The position numbers were made by a program, and so were the translations under genes. Positions 1-10,900 of a stretch of DNA of 44,903 bases are shown here, piece after piece (within the stretch, counting starts at the first letter, position 1; every line of letters begins with the position of its first letter). The notes under the pieces were generated by a model, which saw nothing but the letters and a program-made list of their open reading frames with translations, did not search any database and had not been told where the DNA came from. Where the stretch lies: positions 1 to 44,903 of the forward strand of contig JAFKAC010000252.1 of the NCBI GenBank assembly GCA_025766275.1. The letters are read 5' to 3'. The stretch is from Lactarius indigo (lineage: Eukaryota; Basidiomycota; Agaricomycetes; Russulales; Russulaceae).

Positions 1-2033
1 GCCGCTTGATTTTGAGCATGAGTGCGTGCTTTGGAGGTGACATCGTGACATCACGATAGGAAGGGGGAGTAGGTGGGGTGGTAGGAATGACCGGGACACG
101 AGAAGAAGAAGTAATGGCCTGAAACAATGAATGAAGTATAAACTTGGAGTAGTCGAATACTTACTCCACCAGCACCGACCCAACAGTTCTCTAGACATTT
201 GAGAATCTTTTTGAGATAGATATCGCTAATAAAGCCACTCGTCTTTGGCGTTCCGGCGTTGGTGCACATCAGCCTCACTTCCTGGCATATCTTGAGGGTG
301 GCGGCCACTAACTTGAAGGTGGTGGCAACGCTGCCAACATCTTCCCAAGTGGTGAGTGAGGACGACGGGCTGATACCACCTGCCGTGAACAGATCATGAC
401 CCCAGCTTTGACACGTATTGTCCTTGTCAATGTCCGGTGAACCTGGGTTGGTGAATTGGACACGCTCGAGCAGCATCGTGACCTTCTCGGAGGGTTTGCC
501 TTGCTTGAACAACATCTGCGCATTCATCGAATGAATAAGGCTGAGGGCGTTTGTCATGGAGGGGAAATCGGAAGTGAGGACCGCTGTGAGGACGGTCAGT
601 GGTAGCATGCCCATGGAGAATTTTGACTCACCGATAAGGTTATCGGCTGTGGATTCGACCTCGGGTCAGAATGATGTAAGTCGTAAAAGCAGTGTGGACA
701 TACCAGATGGATCAACAAAGACAGGGCGGAGCTTTGTTGACGTGAGCTCTGCATGGATCACCTCAGTGCAACTGAGGAATGTTGGCACAAGTTTGTGTGC
801 ATGATGGGGCTCTGTGTGCAAGTATGAGTTAGTATTAAAACTTTGCTGAATAGAATACTTACGATTTGAGGGCACTGAAGGGCCCGTAGTCTTCTGTCCA
901 GAAAGTGAAACACCATCTTTGCTGCGCTTTTGAGCCTGCAACGCTGAAGGGGATTTGGGACCAGGGCTCAACTTGAAGGCACACTTCGCCACGTTCACGG
1001 GGGCTATGTCCCAAACTTGTGGAACTGGCGCAGGGGGTGGTTCAGAGGTATCATCAGACAGCCTTGAAGAAGTGGTGCGGGCACGGTTCGACACTGCCTT
1101 GGCGTCGACCTTATTTCGCCGCACGAACACCTGACCAATCATAGTGTCAGCCTTCCAATGAGCATAGCACAGGCGGAGCAGCCTTTGCTCTGCTTCAAGC
1201 TCAAGGACGGCTTGATCATACTCAGCCTTGAACAGATGCTTGACGAATGACTTGGTTTGCGATTTGGGATCATCAATGCGCATGGCCATGCGGGAGTCTG
1301 AGCTAATAAGATTGGTGAGTTTTTGAACGATGATGGTGGTGGAATGTTGGATGTTTGCAAACTCTTGTGCTGAGACTTTCAAGCCATCTGGGCGGCAGAT
1401 AGCAAGATTCATCTTCGGCTGATACTTGTTATTTTTTGTGATGATGTCACCATATGATTTGTCAGTTGCACAATCCTCGTAATACCATAGGACCTCTTTT
1501 GGAAGGAATTGTGGTCGTGAGGGTAGTGGCTCCATGGTTTCGAGAAGGGTTTTGATGGCCCTGTCGTATGTGGGATCAAACCTCATCTGTTGTGACGCCA
1601 AATCGCTTGGCCCCAAAGACAATGCATGTGAGCCCTCAGCGTGCGGCCCCAGAGACGATGTGCGAGAGCCCTCAGTGTGCGGCCCCAGAGACGATGTGCA
1701 AGAGTCCTTAGTGCGCAGAGGATGTGCTGCAGCGTCTGGTCATTTGGTGAAACCAGATTTGAAGACAAAGTGTTACGCACCTTTGCAACTGTCTAGGATG
1801 AAGGCGTTGGCAGAGGTCTCCGTGAAGCCCTGTGATACCGTCTTCATGGCAAGCGCCCTGCACACCCGGTCAAAGTCTTTGCGTAATTTGAGGTAGTGGG
1901 GGTTGTAACAAAGTTCGTCAACAGAAAGTGAGGCAATAAAATTGATAGAGGGCTTTGGCAACGAAGATATCTTGTGTGGGAACATGTGAACCGCCAAATG
2001 GCCGAGACCAGAGTGTAGCGTTGTGTCAGACAT
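1..2033 (-). CDS. Unrecognised multi-exon protein, C-terminus beyond the left edge
   Basis: I do not recognise this family. Six exons join in one open frame: 2033-1781, 1735-863, 811-704, 646-632, 583-165 and 118-1, with 45-60 bp GT..AG introns such as 1736-1780. The frame is still open at base 1. The protein is mostly soluble and has no obvious membrane segment. Exon 2 begins with a 12-residue repeat (unit like TEGSRTSSLGPH, about 2.6 copies), followed by a region containing EVLWYYEDCATDKSYGD and a Ser/Pro-rich stretch. The start at 2033 (MSDTTLHSGLGH) is provisional. An acidic open stretch starting at Met 2273 lies upstream, but I could not splice it in cleanly. The preserved splicing and absence of stops suggest a real gene rather than debris. 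It is divergent from the transposase gene at 2470, so it could be carried by or trapped next to that element, but nothing shows this. Confidence 0.55.
1607..1707. repeat. 36-bp tandem repeat inside the left-edge gene
   Basis: About 2.6 copies of a 36-bp unit (like AGCCCTCAGYGTGCGGCCCC followed by AGAGACGATGTGCRAG) lie head to tail. Because 36 is a multiple of three, the repeat encodes a 12-residue protein repeat on the minus strand without breaking the frame. Copies differ by a few transitions, and the last is partial. Confidence 0.8.
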
Positions 2034-2469
2034 GTGGGAAAGTGGACGGGTAGTGGCACCAAACGCAGGGAGGCTGGTGTCAGTGTTAATGGTAGAACGT
2101 CACCCAGCTCCAAAGTCAATTGGTGGCCTGGACCTCAGTGGAGGTCTTGGTGCACGCTGGGTGCCCATAAAATCGTCGGCCTCGTCTTCATCCTTGTAGT
2201 CAAAGCGGAAGTTCGTATGCGAAGGGGACAATCCGTTCTGACTGAAGACATCATCCACAAAGTCGTCGTCCATGAGCCAAGCTTGAAGAGGGAGCGAGAG
2301 GTATATACGAACGGTCTTGGAAAAAAACAAAAAACAAGTTGTAAGTTAAGCGAATGTGAGGCAAACATGACTACCAGAACATGTGCCGTTCTCATGCCCC
2401 GCACTGGAGTCTGCGCTCACCCTTGTCCCTACCCTCAATCCACTTATCCTCATTGATCCTGTGTAAACC

Positions 2470-5400
2470 ATGCCACCATCTGCTCAACATTACATTTGCC
2501 TGTGCTCTAAGTGCAATGGAGGGGCAAATAGTGTCACAAGACGCACCATTGAGGCCCATCTATGGCAAGATCAAGACTTTCTCTTGTCCCTACCACCAGA
2601 TACAGATTCTGCTTCCTTTGTGCGATCGTGCATCCATCGGACAAGAGAAGTTCTTTCTAAGGTCCATGGTGGTCCTATACTTCAAGATACAGCACCAGTT
2701 GCTGGTGGATCTCTCCCAGATGGCTCAGAAGGTATGCTTTACAGTCATTATCTTGGGCCGGAGACTTAACTATTATTATTATTATTATTATTATTTAACA
2801 TCAAAGCGGCACACAATTATGTAGATCACCCAGTTCAGTTGGCAGAAACCCAGTCAGAAATCCCTGATTACAATCAAGGGGAAGCCATAGAGCCTGGTAA
2901 GTGTTATTTTGATGTAAAGTGGCTCATCTGTGCTTACTGCTGCATGGTATTAGATGATCTTTTCAGTCCTGTTAATATTAATACAGGCATTGATCTAAGC
3001 TCTACAGGTGCTGTAGTTGGTGCTGAGCCCACTTACCTAGGGGATCCCAACTTCTCTGACTCAGAGCTAGATCAGCATGCTATGCTGCCTGAGTCCCAAC
3101 CTAGCTTCTTGGACTCAGACTCTGAGTCTGAATCTGGTGATGACCTTGGCCCATCTCAGCTTCATCCTGCTATAGTGCCTCCTTTAGGAGGGCACTTGGA
3201 CACTTTGGACCATGGCCCTTTGCTTGGGGGAGAGCCAGAGGATGTTAATCTTGAGGGAGATGAGGCCTTTGCTGCTGAGGTTGCTGACTTACCAGAAGTT
3301 ATTCAAAAACTTCAGAAGCAACTTTTATCTAGCTATACACATCCTAACCACCCACCTCTTACTGACACCAGAGGTCGTACACTTACCTCAGATGAGGAAC
3401 TCTCATTGAAGCACTACATTGCATGGGTTGACTCTCATGGTACTGTCAAGGCATACAAGCTTCATGCTCAGGTTCTTCAAGAGGCTACAGGTGCTGACAT
3501 CCTTAGCTTGTATATGGCAAGAAAGCTTGCCATGGAACTTACAGGCTTATCCTCTCAGCTGGTTGACATGTGTCCCAGAAGCTGCATGGCCTTTACTGGA
3601 GAGTTTAAAGATCTTCAGTCATGCATCTATGTTTGTGACAAACGTTTGGGGCCATGCGGTCAGCTGCACTATGACAAGAATGGTCGTCCAAGGGCTCAAA
3701 TGCTCTACACCCCCATTGCCCCTGTTATTCAGTCACTTTATATGAACAAGACAATGGCAGCAGCCATGCGGTATCGCCATGACCATCTACACCAGGCTTT
3801 GAAGAAACTGAAGCCAGATTCTCCCCCCACTGAATACTCTGATTTTCCTGGCTCTATTAGCCATATTAATCATTTCCAACACCATTTATTCCAAGATGAG
3901 ACTGACACTGCAATAACCATCTCAGGTGATGGTGCCCAGCTCACTATGAAGAAGCAGTCTGATGTCTGGGTCCTCATTGTCACAATCCTAAACCTCCCCC
4001 CCAACATGCAATCTAAAGCTGCTAACATCATCATTTCACTTGTCATTCCTGGGCCCTCTTCACCTGGAAATGTGGAGTCTTTCATTTATGTCCTTTATGA
4101 GGAGCTTGCAAAGCTTAGTGTTGGTGTATGGACTTTTGATGCCCTCAAAGGAACATACTTTCTTTTGAAGGTCTTTCTTTGTGGTGTTCTTGGGGATATG
4201 CTTGGTTCTGCAAAACTCAGCAGAATGGCAGGACATATGGCTATATATGGGTGTTGTTTTAGTATGGTGCGGGGTGCATGTGCCAGTAAAGACAGAGGTA
4301 TGTGTATACAGCTTGAATATTGTTGTACCATTTTATCTTACTATTTTATCTTATAGGTGCTAAATCTCAGTACTATCCCCTCTCCCCACCTCAAAAAGAA
4401 GAGATCAATGGGGATCGCCCTAATTTTAACATTTTTGCCTTGCCACTTAGGACTCTAGAGAATTACTGGGAAATTATCAAGAGGCTTGAGGCTGTTAAGG
4501 GCAACAAGACACAGTATGCAGCAATTGTGCAGGAAACTGGTGTCTCTGGTCTTCCTATCTGTGCTGCTAGCCCCACCTTCTCCCATCCATTCTTTTTCCC
4601 ACTTGACCCCTTCCACCTCTTCTATGAGAACTGCATGCCACACATCTGGGATATATGGACCTCATTTAGCTCCCAATCAGAGCAGGTCTATATGAGTCCA
4701 GATATTGCTTCAAAACTTGGAGCAGAGGTTGAAAGTGCTATAGCAACACTGCCTTCATCCTTTTGTGGACCTATTCGGGACCCCTACAAAAAGCGCCAAA
4801 GTCAATACAAAATATATGAGTGGATGGCCCTTCTCCATTGGTATATTGTCCCTATGGCTTGGGAGCTTGGATTTAACCCAGAAGTGATCGAGAACTTTGC
4901 CATATTCTCCAATGTGGTAGAGTTTGCTATGACAACTATCACTAGAACAGAGGAGGACTTATCCAAGCTTTATATGAAGATTGTTCTTTTTCTTCAAGGA
5001 TTTGAAAGCCTCTATGTTGGCAATGACCCATCCAAAATTTCCTGCTGCCGACTATGCATCTTTCAACTTATCCATATTCCCTTCCATATTTCATATAATG
5101 GCTCTATCAGATTTGGCTCTCAGGCTACATGTGAACGGACCATCGGAGATATTGGGCATGGTATCAGGTCAAAAAAGTCCCCCTTCAAAAACATAGTCTC
5201 ATATACAGCAGACAAGCAGTCTGTTAGGCTTCTACATCTTGCCTATCCAACACTCTTCCCCACCCCTGAAGAAAGTGTCCAGAGGACTTCTCTATTTAAA
5301 GAAATTTCAATCACCAGGAAGCAGAGAAAGGAAGATGTTGATTTGAAGGCACACTTACAAGCAATTCAGGAGTCCTACCCTGAAGTAGGACCAGATTCCA

Positions 5401-5852
5401 TACTTCAAGCCATGCGCTGGGGGAAGTGCCCTCTTTCCAATCACACTACCCTTACAAGCCAGCTCTTTGAGCTCTCAAAAAAGCACACCTCCCGCTCCTC
5501 AAGATACTTTGAAGCTCAGCTAGAGATGTTGCAGCCAAGAGATCAGCCCATAGATGAAACAGTATTAGAAGTGGAGAAGAACAAACCAATCTTTGGAGAG
5601 GCCTTGGCCTTCTATACTGTTGCTGACCTCTCCCTTGTTGTCTACCGTCCCCTGATGGAGCGCCACCAGCTGTTTGGGAGATGGTATGGGAAGTGGTCAT
5701 CAAAAGTCTATGTGCTTGAAACATCAGCAATAGTAAGCCTTATTGGGATTTGGACTTACAGTAATCATGTCCATGTTCTGCAGAGACATCCAGGACTTAC
5801 CCTACTAGCACCTGATGAGTGTGGTATTGATGCCGAGGTCGAAGTAATTTGA
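2470..5852 (+). CDS. Tnp2/CACTA-like transposase (Transposase_21-type, Plavaka-like)
   Basis: Predicted DNA transposase of the Tnp2/CACTA superfamily as found in Agaricomycetes; it would cut and join element ends in the nucleus. Four exons, 2470-2731, 2825-2896, 2987-4297 and 4357-5852, join into a 1046-residue frame with no stop. The N-terminus carries the cysteine motif CLCSKCNG (about residues 9-16), followed by an acidic Asp/Ser-rich region. The core has GDGAQL with the first likely catalytic Asp, a LPPNMQ stretch, VIPGPSSPGNVESF, and a GH-x5-GC-x5-RG block, in the order expected for this family. I have not identified all catalytic acidic residues with certainty. The frame looks intact, so the gene could be active or recently active. 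Terminal inverted repeats and target duplications were not found by eye. Confidence 0.8.
2771..2796. repeat. (ATT)n microsatellite in transposase intron 1
   Basis: About eight consecutive ATT units lie in the 93-bp first intron of the transposase gene (2732-2824). A length-variable tract here would not affect the protein as long as the splice sites stay. Confidence 0.85.
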
Positions 5853-6108
5853 TCTGTATAGGCCTGCCTGTATATAAGAACCAATGTATTTAGTCATGGA
5901 AATGGAACAGAGTTGCCAGAAATAACTTACTACCAGTCAAGGAACTTGCTCCAGGCATGTCCGAGTTTTTGCCAAGTTGCTGGAACCTATGTTGCATATA
6001 ATAAATGGCTTAGGAATGGGGACAGTAAAGGCCATAGTAAGCAACTTACTGAGAAATGTCAGGCTGGCACTTTGAGGTCGCAATCGAGTCATGATCCAAA
6101 AGCGTCCA
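5853..6108. other. Transposase 3' flank, no gene seen
   Basis: AT-rich sequence directly after the transposase stop. It probably holds the 3' UTR and the right end of the element, but I could not place the end. Confidence 0.4.
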
Positions 6109-6138
6109 GTCTTCTGATCAAAAGTTTGATCAGAAGAC
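6109..6138. repeat. 14-bp perfect palindromic hairpin
   Basis: GTCTTCTGATCAAA, a 2-nt spacer (AG), then its exact reverse complement. It lies about 260 bp after the transposase stop. It could be a hairpin near an element terminus or a transcript-end structure. No CTRR ending of a Helitron follows it closely. Confidence 0.8.
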
Positions 6139-6479
6139 CAGTAGCCAAAGCGCCTGTGCAGCAGCTGGGAGTTGCCTGAAAGATGTCAGCAAGTTGAGAT
6201 GGAGGCTGCACGCTGCGTGGTTGTGCAGGAAATGGACCCGTGCCCATGCTGCAGGGTTGGTGTTGCCTAGAAAGTGAGCAGAAATGATGGGAAAAAAGAA
6301 AGGAAAATGAATTACAATGACGAATTTGAACATGCTCGGAGACTTGCTGCCAGCGTGGGTAAGCTTGGCGACCGAGGGACCTGTATCGAGAACAATGTCA
6401 TAGCTGTCATTGTAGCTGTGCTGGTCAAAGGCCGTTGTTGCTGTGTGTCGAATGTGAAGTTGTGCGACGTCTAATTGCA

Positions 6480-7015
6480 GTCATGGTGTCAGACCTAGAG
6501 TGTTCAGGGGACAGCGCTTCGCACAAACCTGTGCGTCCAGCCAGAAGTTCGGAAGCCCCATTTGATGGCAGTTGGATCTGCGTAGGAGCTGAGGGTTGAG
6601 GGGAGCAAAGGAGCCCTGCCATTGTCGTGTAGAGACATCTGTGGTCACCGGAGTCTTGTGTCGCATTTTGTCCCACTATTCTCTGAGACATCTAATCGCG
6701 GTCGAACTGTCAAACCCCAAATCAAAGAGTGACACTGGTGGAAGAGCAACACTGTTGCACGAACCTGTGCTGTTGATCAAATCCTCAAGACATTGCAACC
6801 GTTCAACTCATTCTGCAATGTCTTGTGTTTGGGGAACAATCCGGTGAAGCTCTTGCGAAGGTGTGATTGGTGTGAGTGGAAGTATCTCAGACGAAGGAGA
6901 ACTGAACGGTGATGAGGGTGAGGGTGGCAATCTGGGAGAACTGAAGTCATCAGGATGGCCTTGGGACAGGGGAATGGCACGTGAGATGGGGTGGAGATGA
7001 CCGGATCATGCAGCA
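6480..7015 (-). pseudogene. Possible degenerate coding fragment, unrecognised
   Basis: On the minus strand, roughly 7012-6815 reads open for about 60 codons with a Pro/Ser-rich segment (PPSPSSPFSSPSSEILPLTP) and then an amphipathic tract. It is interrupted by TGA near 6811, and a further open stretch in the same frame follows down to a TAG near 6685. The low-complexity composition looks protein-derived, but I recognise no domain. It may be a broken gene or simply chance, hence low confidence. Confidence 0.2.
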
Positions 7016-8990
7016 GATGGTCCGTTGGGCAAGCTGGGCAGGCAGGGCAGGTACGTCCTCAGAAGAGGAATGTTTGCTGGCGAGACCTGTAAAGTAGAAT
7101 GAACCCTATCCGACACTGCATGGTAGGGACATACCAGTCCAGAGATGGTTGGCCTGTGTGTCAACAAGAACGCGCATTTGCTCAGTTGGCTGGGGAGCGC
7201 CCTCTCAAATGGCCTCAAGAGGAGACCAGTTGTCCAAGAAATCTGGTCTCATAGGGATAAGAGGCCCCCGAAACCATAGGCAATGTGACATGAAATCATT
7301 CTGGAGATAGTACAGGTCAAAACAAAGGAGAGGGAACGGTTGGAGGAATGGTCTGTGATAGAATAGCTCAGCAGGCTAGCAGCATCCCTCCACCAAAGAC
7401 AGGTAAAAACTCACCTCCATGTATGGGCTGCCCAACTGTACACTTGTCCCCCTAACGTCCAACCATCGTTACCGTATTGTCCGTTGCCTTTGTCGCTTCC
7501 ATTGGTGTTGTTGGTGTTGTCAAGACTGGTATGCTAGGAACGACGAGAGTACCATGAACGCATAGGAACACTGTGAAGATCCACAGAGGATAGATAAAGT
7601 AGAGAAGATGAGAGCACCACAGAGATTCGCACAAGAGAGAAAGACGAGGACAGCTGAGGTGATCAACAGGCCTCCATTAGCACCGACTGCCGTCATGGAG
7701 AGTATGGCCTTAGATATAATGCAGCTGATGTCTGAGCATGTTGAGCATTATACGCTTGGAAATGCCCCAGAATCCCAGATTGCCATCTTATCTAAGAATC
7801 AAGAGACTTTGGTTTGCACGGCAGGGTTTGGACTCCAGTGCTCGGACTTGACTCAGACTGCAACAAACTCTCCACCAGACCTCCCAACAGCCTCTTTTTC
7901 TCGTCTCTCCGTCTTGTTCTCAAAAGCTTGTGGTCTCTTTCATCGTCGCATTCCTGTCACCCTTGTGGAATGCCCTCGGTCGTCCACACCCTCGGCGATC
8001 AGGTCAGCCACATTCCAGACTCGGTCACTGTGTCATTGGTATCAAACTTTCTGCCCTAGCACCACCATCTGCCACTCGTTCATTCATTGGGCCAACCTTG
8101 TTGCGTCCTATTGACCTTGTCCACTTTCGTCTTTGGCTGATCAGCATCGCGACCCCGTTTCTACCCCCATTCCTTCAACCGATTTCCCTAGCTTCACACC
8201 CTTGGTCTCAGGCAAAGGTGCGCTCTCATTCTTCTCAACCTTTGGTATTCTCTAACCACTCTTTAGTGCACGTTGTTGACACTACCCGTGTTGCTACTTC
8301 GGCCATACATACATTCATTCTTCCACACCTTTGACATCGGAATCCCTTGGACTGACCGAAGTGAAGCTAATCCAGAAATGCTCGTATACGCTGAGCCTCT
8401 ATTCAACATCATGCCTGCCTTGGCAGAACACTTCTATTGAGTGTTGCACAATCTGTCCATCTACTCCCATATGTCCAACTTCATGATGTGCTACCTTTGT
8501 ACCCATGAGAATTTCTCTGCCTGCCAGTTGGTCGCACTCCCTTTCAAAGCTCCCATCATTCCCCATTCCTGATATCAGGGTCCAGTATTCTGATGGTTCA
8601 AGAGTCGCCACCAGCGTGGCAGCGTCAAGCCCCTCACTTCCTTCCTTCAACTGCAATCCTACATCTTTGACCTTGTTGCATCAAACCTTCACTCGCTCAC
8701 TAATCGTGGCCACCCCAAGGACGTCTCAGCTGCTTCAATTAACCTACAGAAATGAGCAAGCCAAGGTGATTCCCGCGCACAAGGTGGAAGAGGAGGAGGA
8801 ACATTGGTGCTTGTGGTGGGGTAGTTACACCAAAGGTTCGCGCTGATTTGGATGTTAGCAGGCTTTTTTTAATTTAGATTGAACGCAGCTGTAGTCTGCA
8901 CTGGAATTGATTTGCTTCCCACATTACAGTACGTAGATACACCCAGTTGTGAATATAACCGAACATCATCGGATTACATCAAGGCAATTG
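7016..8990. other. About 2 kb without a supportable gene
   Basis: Open frames exist on both strands, the longest being 168 codons at 7608-8114 on plus. None shows a recognisable motif, a convincing intron chain or unusual conservation of frame. The composition resembles decayed intergenic or transposon-derived sequence. Confidence 0.4.
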
Positions 8991-8994
8991 CAAC

Positions 8995-9215
8995 TGAGCT
9001 CCATTATGTAAAAAAAAAGTGCGATTTCGACAATCTCGGATCCCTAGTATTCTAACTAGATCTGACTCCCAAACGACTACCAAATGACTCTGGTCCGGCC
9101 TAGTCGGACTTGTGCAAAATTTCTGACTGCCAACGGACTCAGCTTGACCTGAATTGACCCCAGCTGACCGCACCTGGACCGCCACTGACTCATTCTGACT
9201 TTTCCTTTTTTACTG
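8995..9215. mobile_element. Degraded end of the same inverted-repeat element family as the foldback
   Basis: The segment ends with GACTTTTCCTTTTTTACTG (to 9215), nearly identical to the right terminus of the foldback at 22272-22290 (GACTTTCCTTTTTTACTG). Further inside, TGCAAAATTTCTGA near 9113 matches the block near 22240 of the foldback. Both have many dispersed GACT/AGTC words, as in subterminal repeats of DNA transposons. I could not find a matching left end, so this is best read as a solo or truncated relic. Confidence 0.6.
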
Positions 9216-9507
9216 AGGGTCACACGTGACCCCACTTTCATCACATGATGGGCAGGAGTGGATAAGCGGAGTCTGTTTATAGTCAACTAAGCGGTTGATT
9301 TATGTCCAACTAGGCGTCGACCTTGTTGACTCAAACCTTGCTCGAAGTCTTTTGTGAAAGACGATGTTGATTCATGTTGATCGTTATCTGTTGTCTCCAT
9401 TGGTCACTGTTATTTCCAAATTTGTTTGTCTATAGGAGGACATTCCGTTGGCAGTGACATATGTTTGCTTTGTTATTGCTCGGTGTGTGTGCCCCTTTTT
9501 TTTTTAG

Positions 9508-10752
9508 TTTTGTCATTCACCCTCATGGCGTTTGACTTGGTTCACTGTCGATCGAAACTGTTACTTTCAAACTTTTACAGTGCTGGTGTTGAATTTTTGT
9601 CCGCTGTTTGATGGCAGTCGGACAGGTATGGCAAAGTTTTAGTGGACAACACAACAAGAGGCGTTGTAGTTGTTGCCGCTGTTGGGCGGGTGTTGCCTAC
9701 TCAGCTTGATTGCGGGCCTGAGGGAAATTACACAATTCAAGACACAGGCTTTGGTTCGTTGAAGGCTTCCAAGTTTCAATTACAGATCGGCAAGCCTGTT
9801 GGAACTTGTTTTGAGGACGATTACGATGCAATTGTCAACGCCCTTTTGAAGCTCCAAGATAGAACAGCATTTACCCCCAGGCGGCGGAACCTTCTTGTTA
9901 AAGATGGTTCAGAGATGAATGTGTGTTTTGCTTGAAGTGTGTTTGAAAAGCACATGCAGTTTTTTTTTGCTTTTGTTGTTTGACTGTCGTTGAAATTTGT
10001 TTTTAGGAGAGGAAGAAAGGGTCATCGACAGAGACCAATGTTAATGAAGCTGTTGATGCAGAAACTGAGAATTGGCCTGTGCCCCCTGAGATGTGTGGGA
10101 AGCTAGATGGGCTGAAAGGGGAACACCGTGTTGTTCCGCTTCATGTTTTCAACTCAACCAATTTCGTGGAGCCTGTCACGGTTAATGAAGCTCTGCTACA
10201 TTCAGTGGTGGAGGTTCATTTCGTTTTACGCCACTATTATTTCAACAAGAAAGAGGAAGACTCTTTCAATGCATCCATTGAGCAAATTGTGGTTTTACAA
10301 TCACCCACGGTTGCTCCTTCTCCTTACAAGCGCGTACATTATCGGAGTGCGCCAGTGTCTTTGTCACCTTCCCATGGACGAGTTCCTGTTTCTGAGCATG
10401 GTAAGTCGTCATGAGAGAGCAAAATTATGGAGGTTAATCATTTTATGGCAGCATGCGTGAGTGAACACGAACAGGTGGTGGTGCAAGAGAGTTTGAAAGA
10501 CGAGGGGAACGGTGTGTTTAATGTTTCAGTCTGATTCGGTTTAAGACATGACTCCCCCTTTTTTTTTTTGGGAAGAAAACACAGGTGCTAAAAGACGGAA
10601 AATCGACAACGATACAGTGGACGGGGAGGATAGTAAAGGTAAGTAAATCAAATAGCAACGGTACACCTTTTAGACAGCAAAATTGAGAGTGTTTTACAGA
10701 GAATGAAAACATAGTCCCCATCAAAGGGAAAGAGAAACAGAAGCAAAAGTGA
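9508..10752 (+). CDS. Helitron-associated protein of unknown function with basic C-terminus
   Basis: I do not recognise the family. Exons 9508-9579, 9618-9920, 10007-10400, 10585-10638 and 10700-10752 join in one frame; from 9618 onward they give 804 bp (267 residues and a stop) without interruption. The 5' end is incomplete: a small exon at 9437-9454 and an ATG near 9364 are plausible but unproven. Recognisable stretches are DNTTRGVVVVAAVGRVLP, a CFEDDYDAIVNAL helix and EPVTVNEALLHSVVEVHFVL. The tail is basic, AKRRKID then KGKEKQKQK, and looks like a nuclear localisation signal. It converges on the Helitron Rep/helicase gene, with 148 bp between the stops, so it is probably an accessory gene of that element. 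A DNA-binding or host-factor role is conceivable but not shown. The 184-bp gap 10401-10584 may hide another small exon. Confidence 0.55.
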
Positions 10753-10900
10753 GTAAGTTGGCCAAAACAGAGGGAGACGTGGTGCATAAATGTAAGACTA
10801 TACGTTACGTTGAATCAAGTAGGAGTGAATTGTAGCGTTTCTTTTGCTGAAAGAAAGTTCAGTATGCGTACGGTAACAATTTGGAGGGAAAAACGCACTG

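Noticed and set aside
6109..6138. Helitron 3' terminus
   Set aside because: A hairpin is present, but no CTRR end follows within the expected short distance and RepHel lies far away on the other strand.
7608..8334. Protein-coding gene on plus between 7.6 and 8.3 kb
   Set aside because: Overlapping open frames without domain, splice chain or clear start; not better than chance for this composition.
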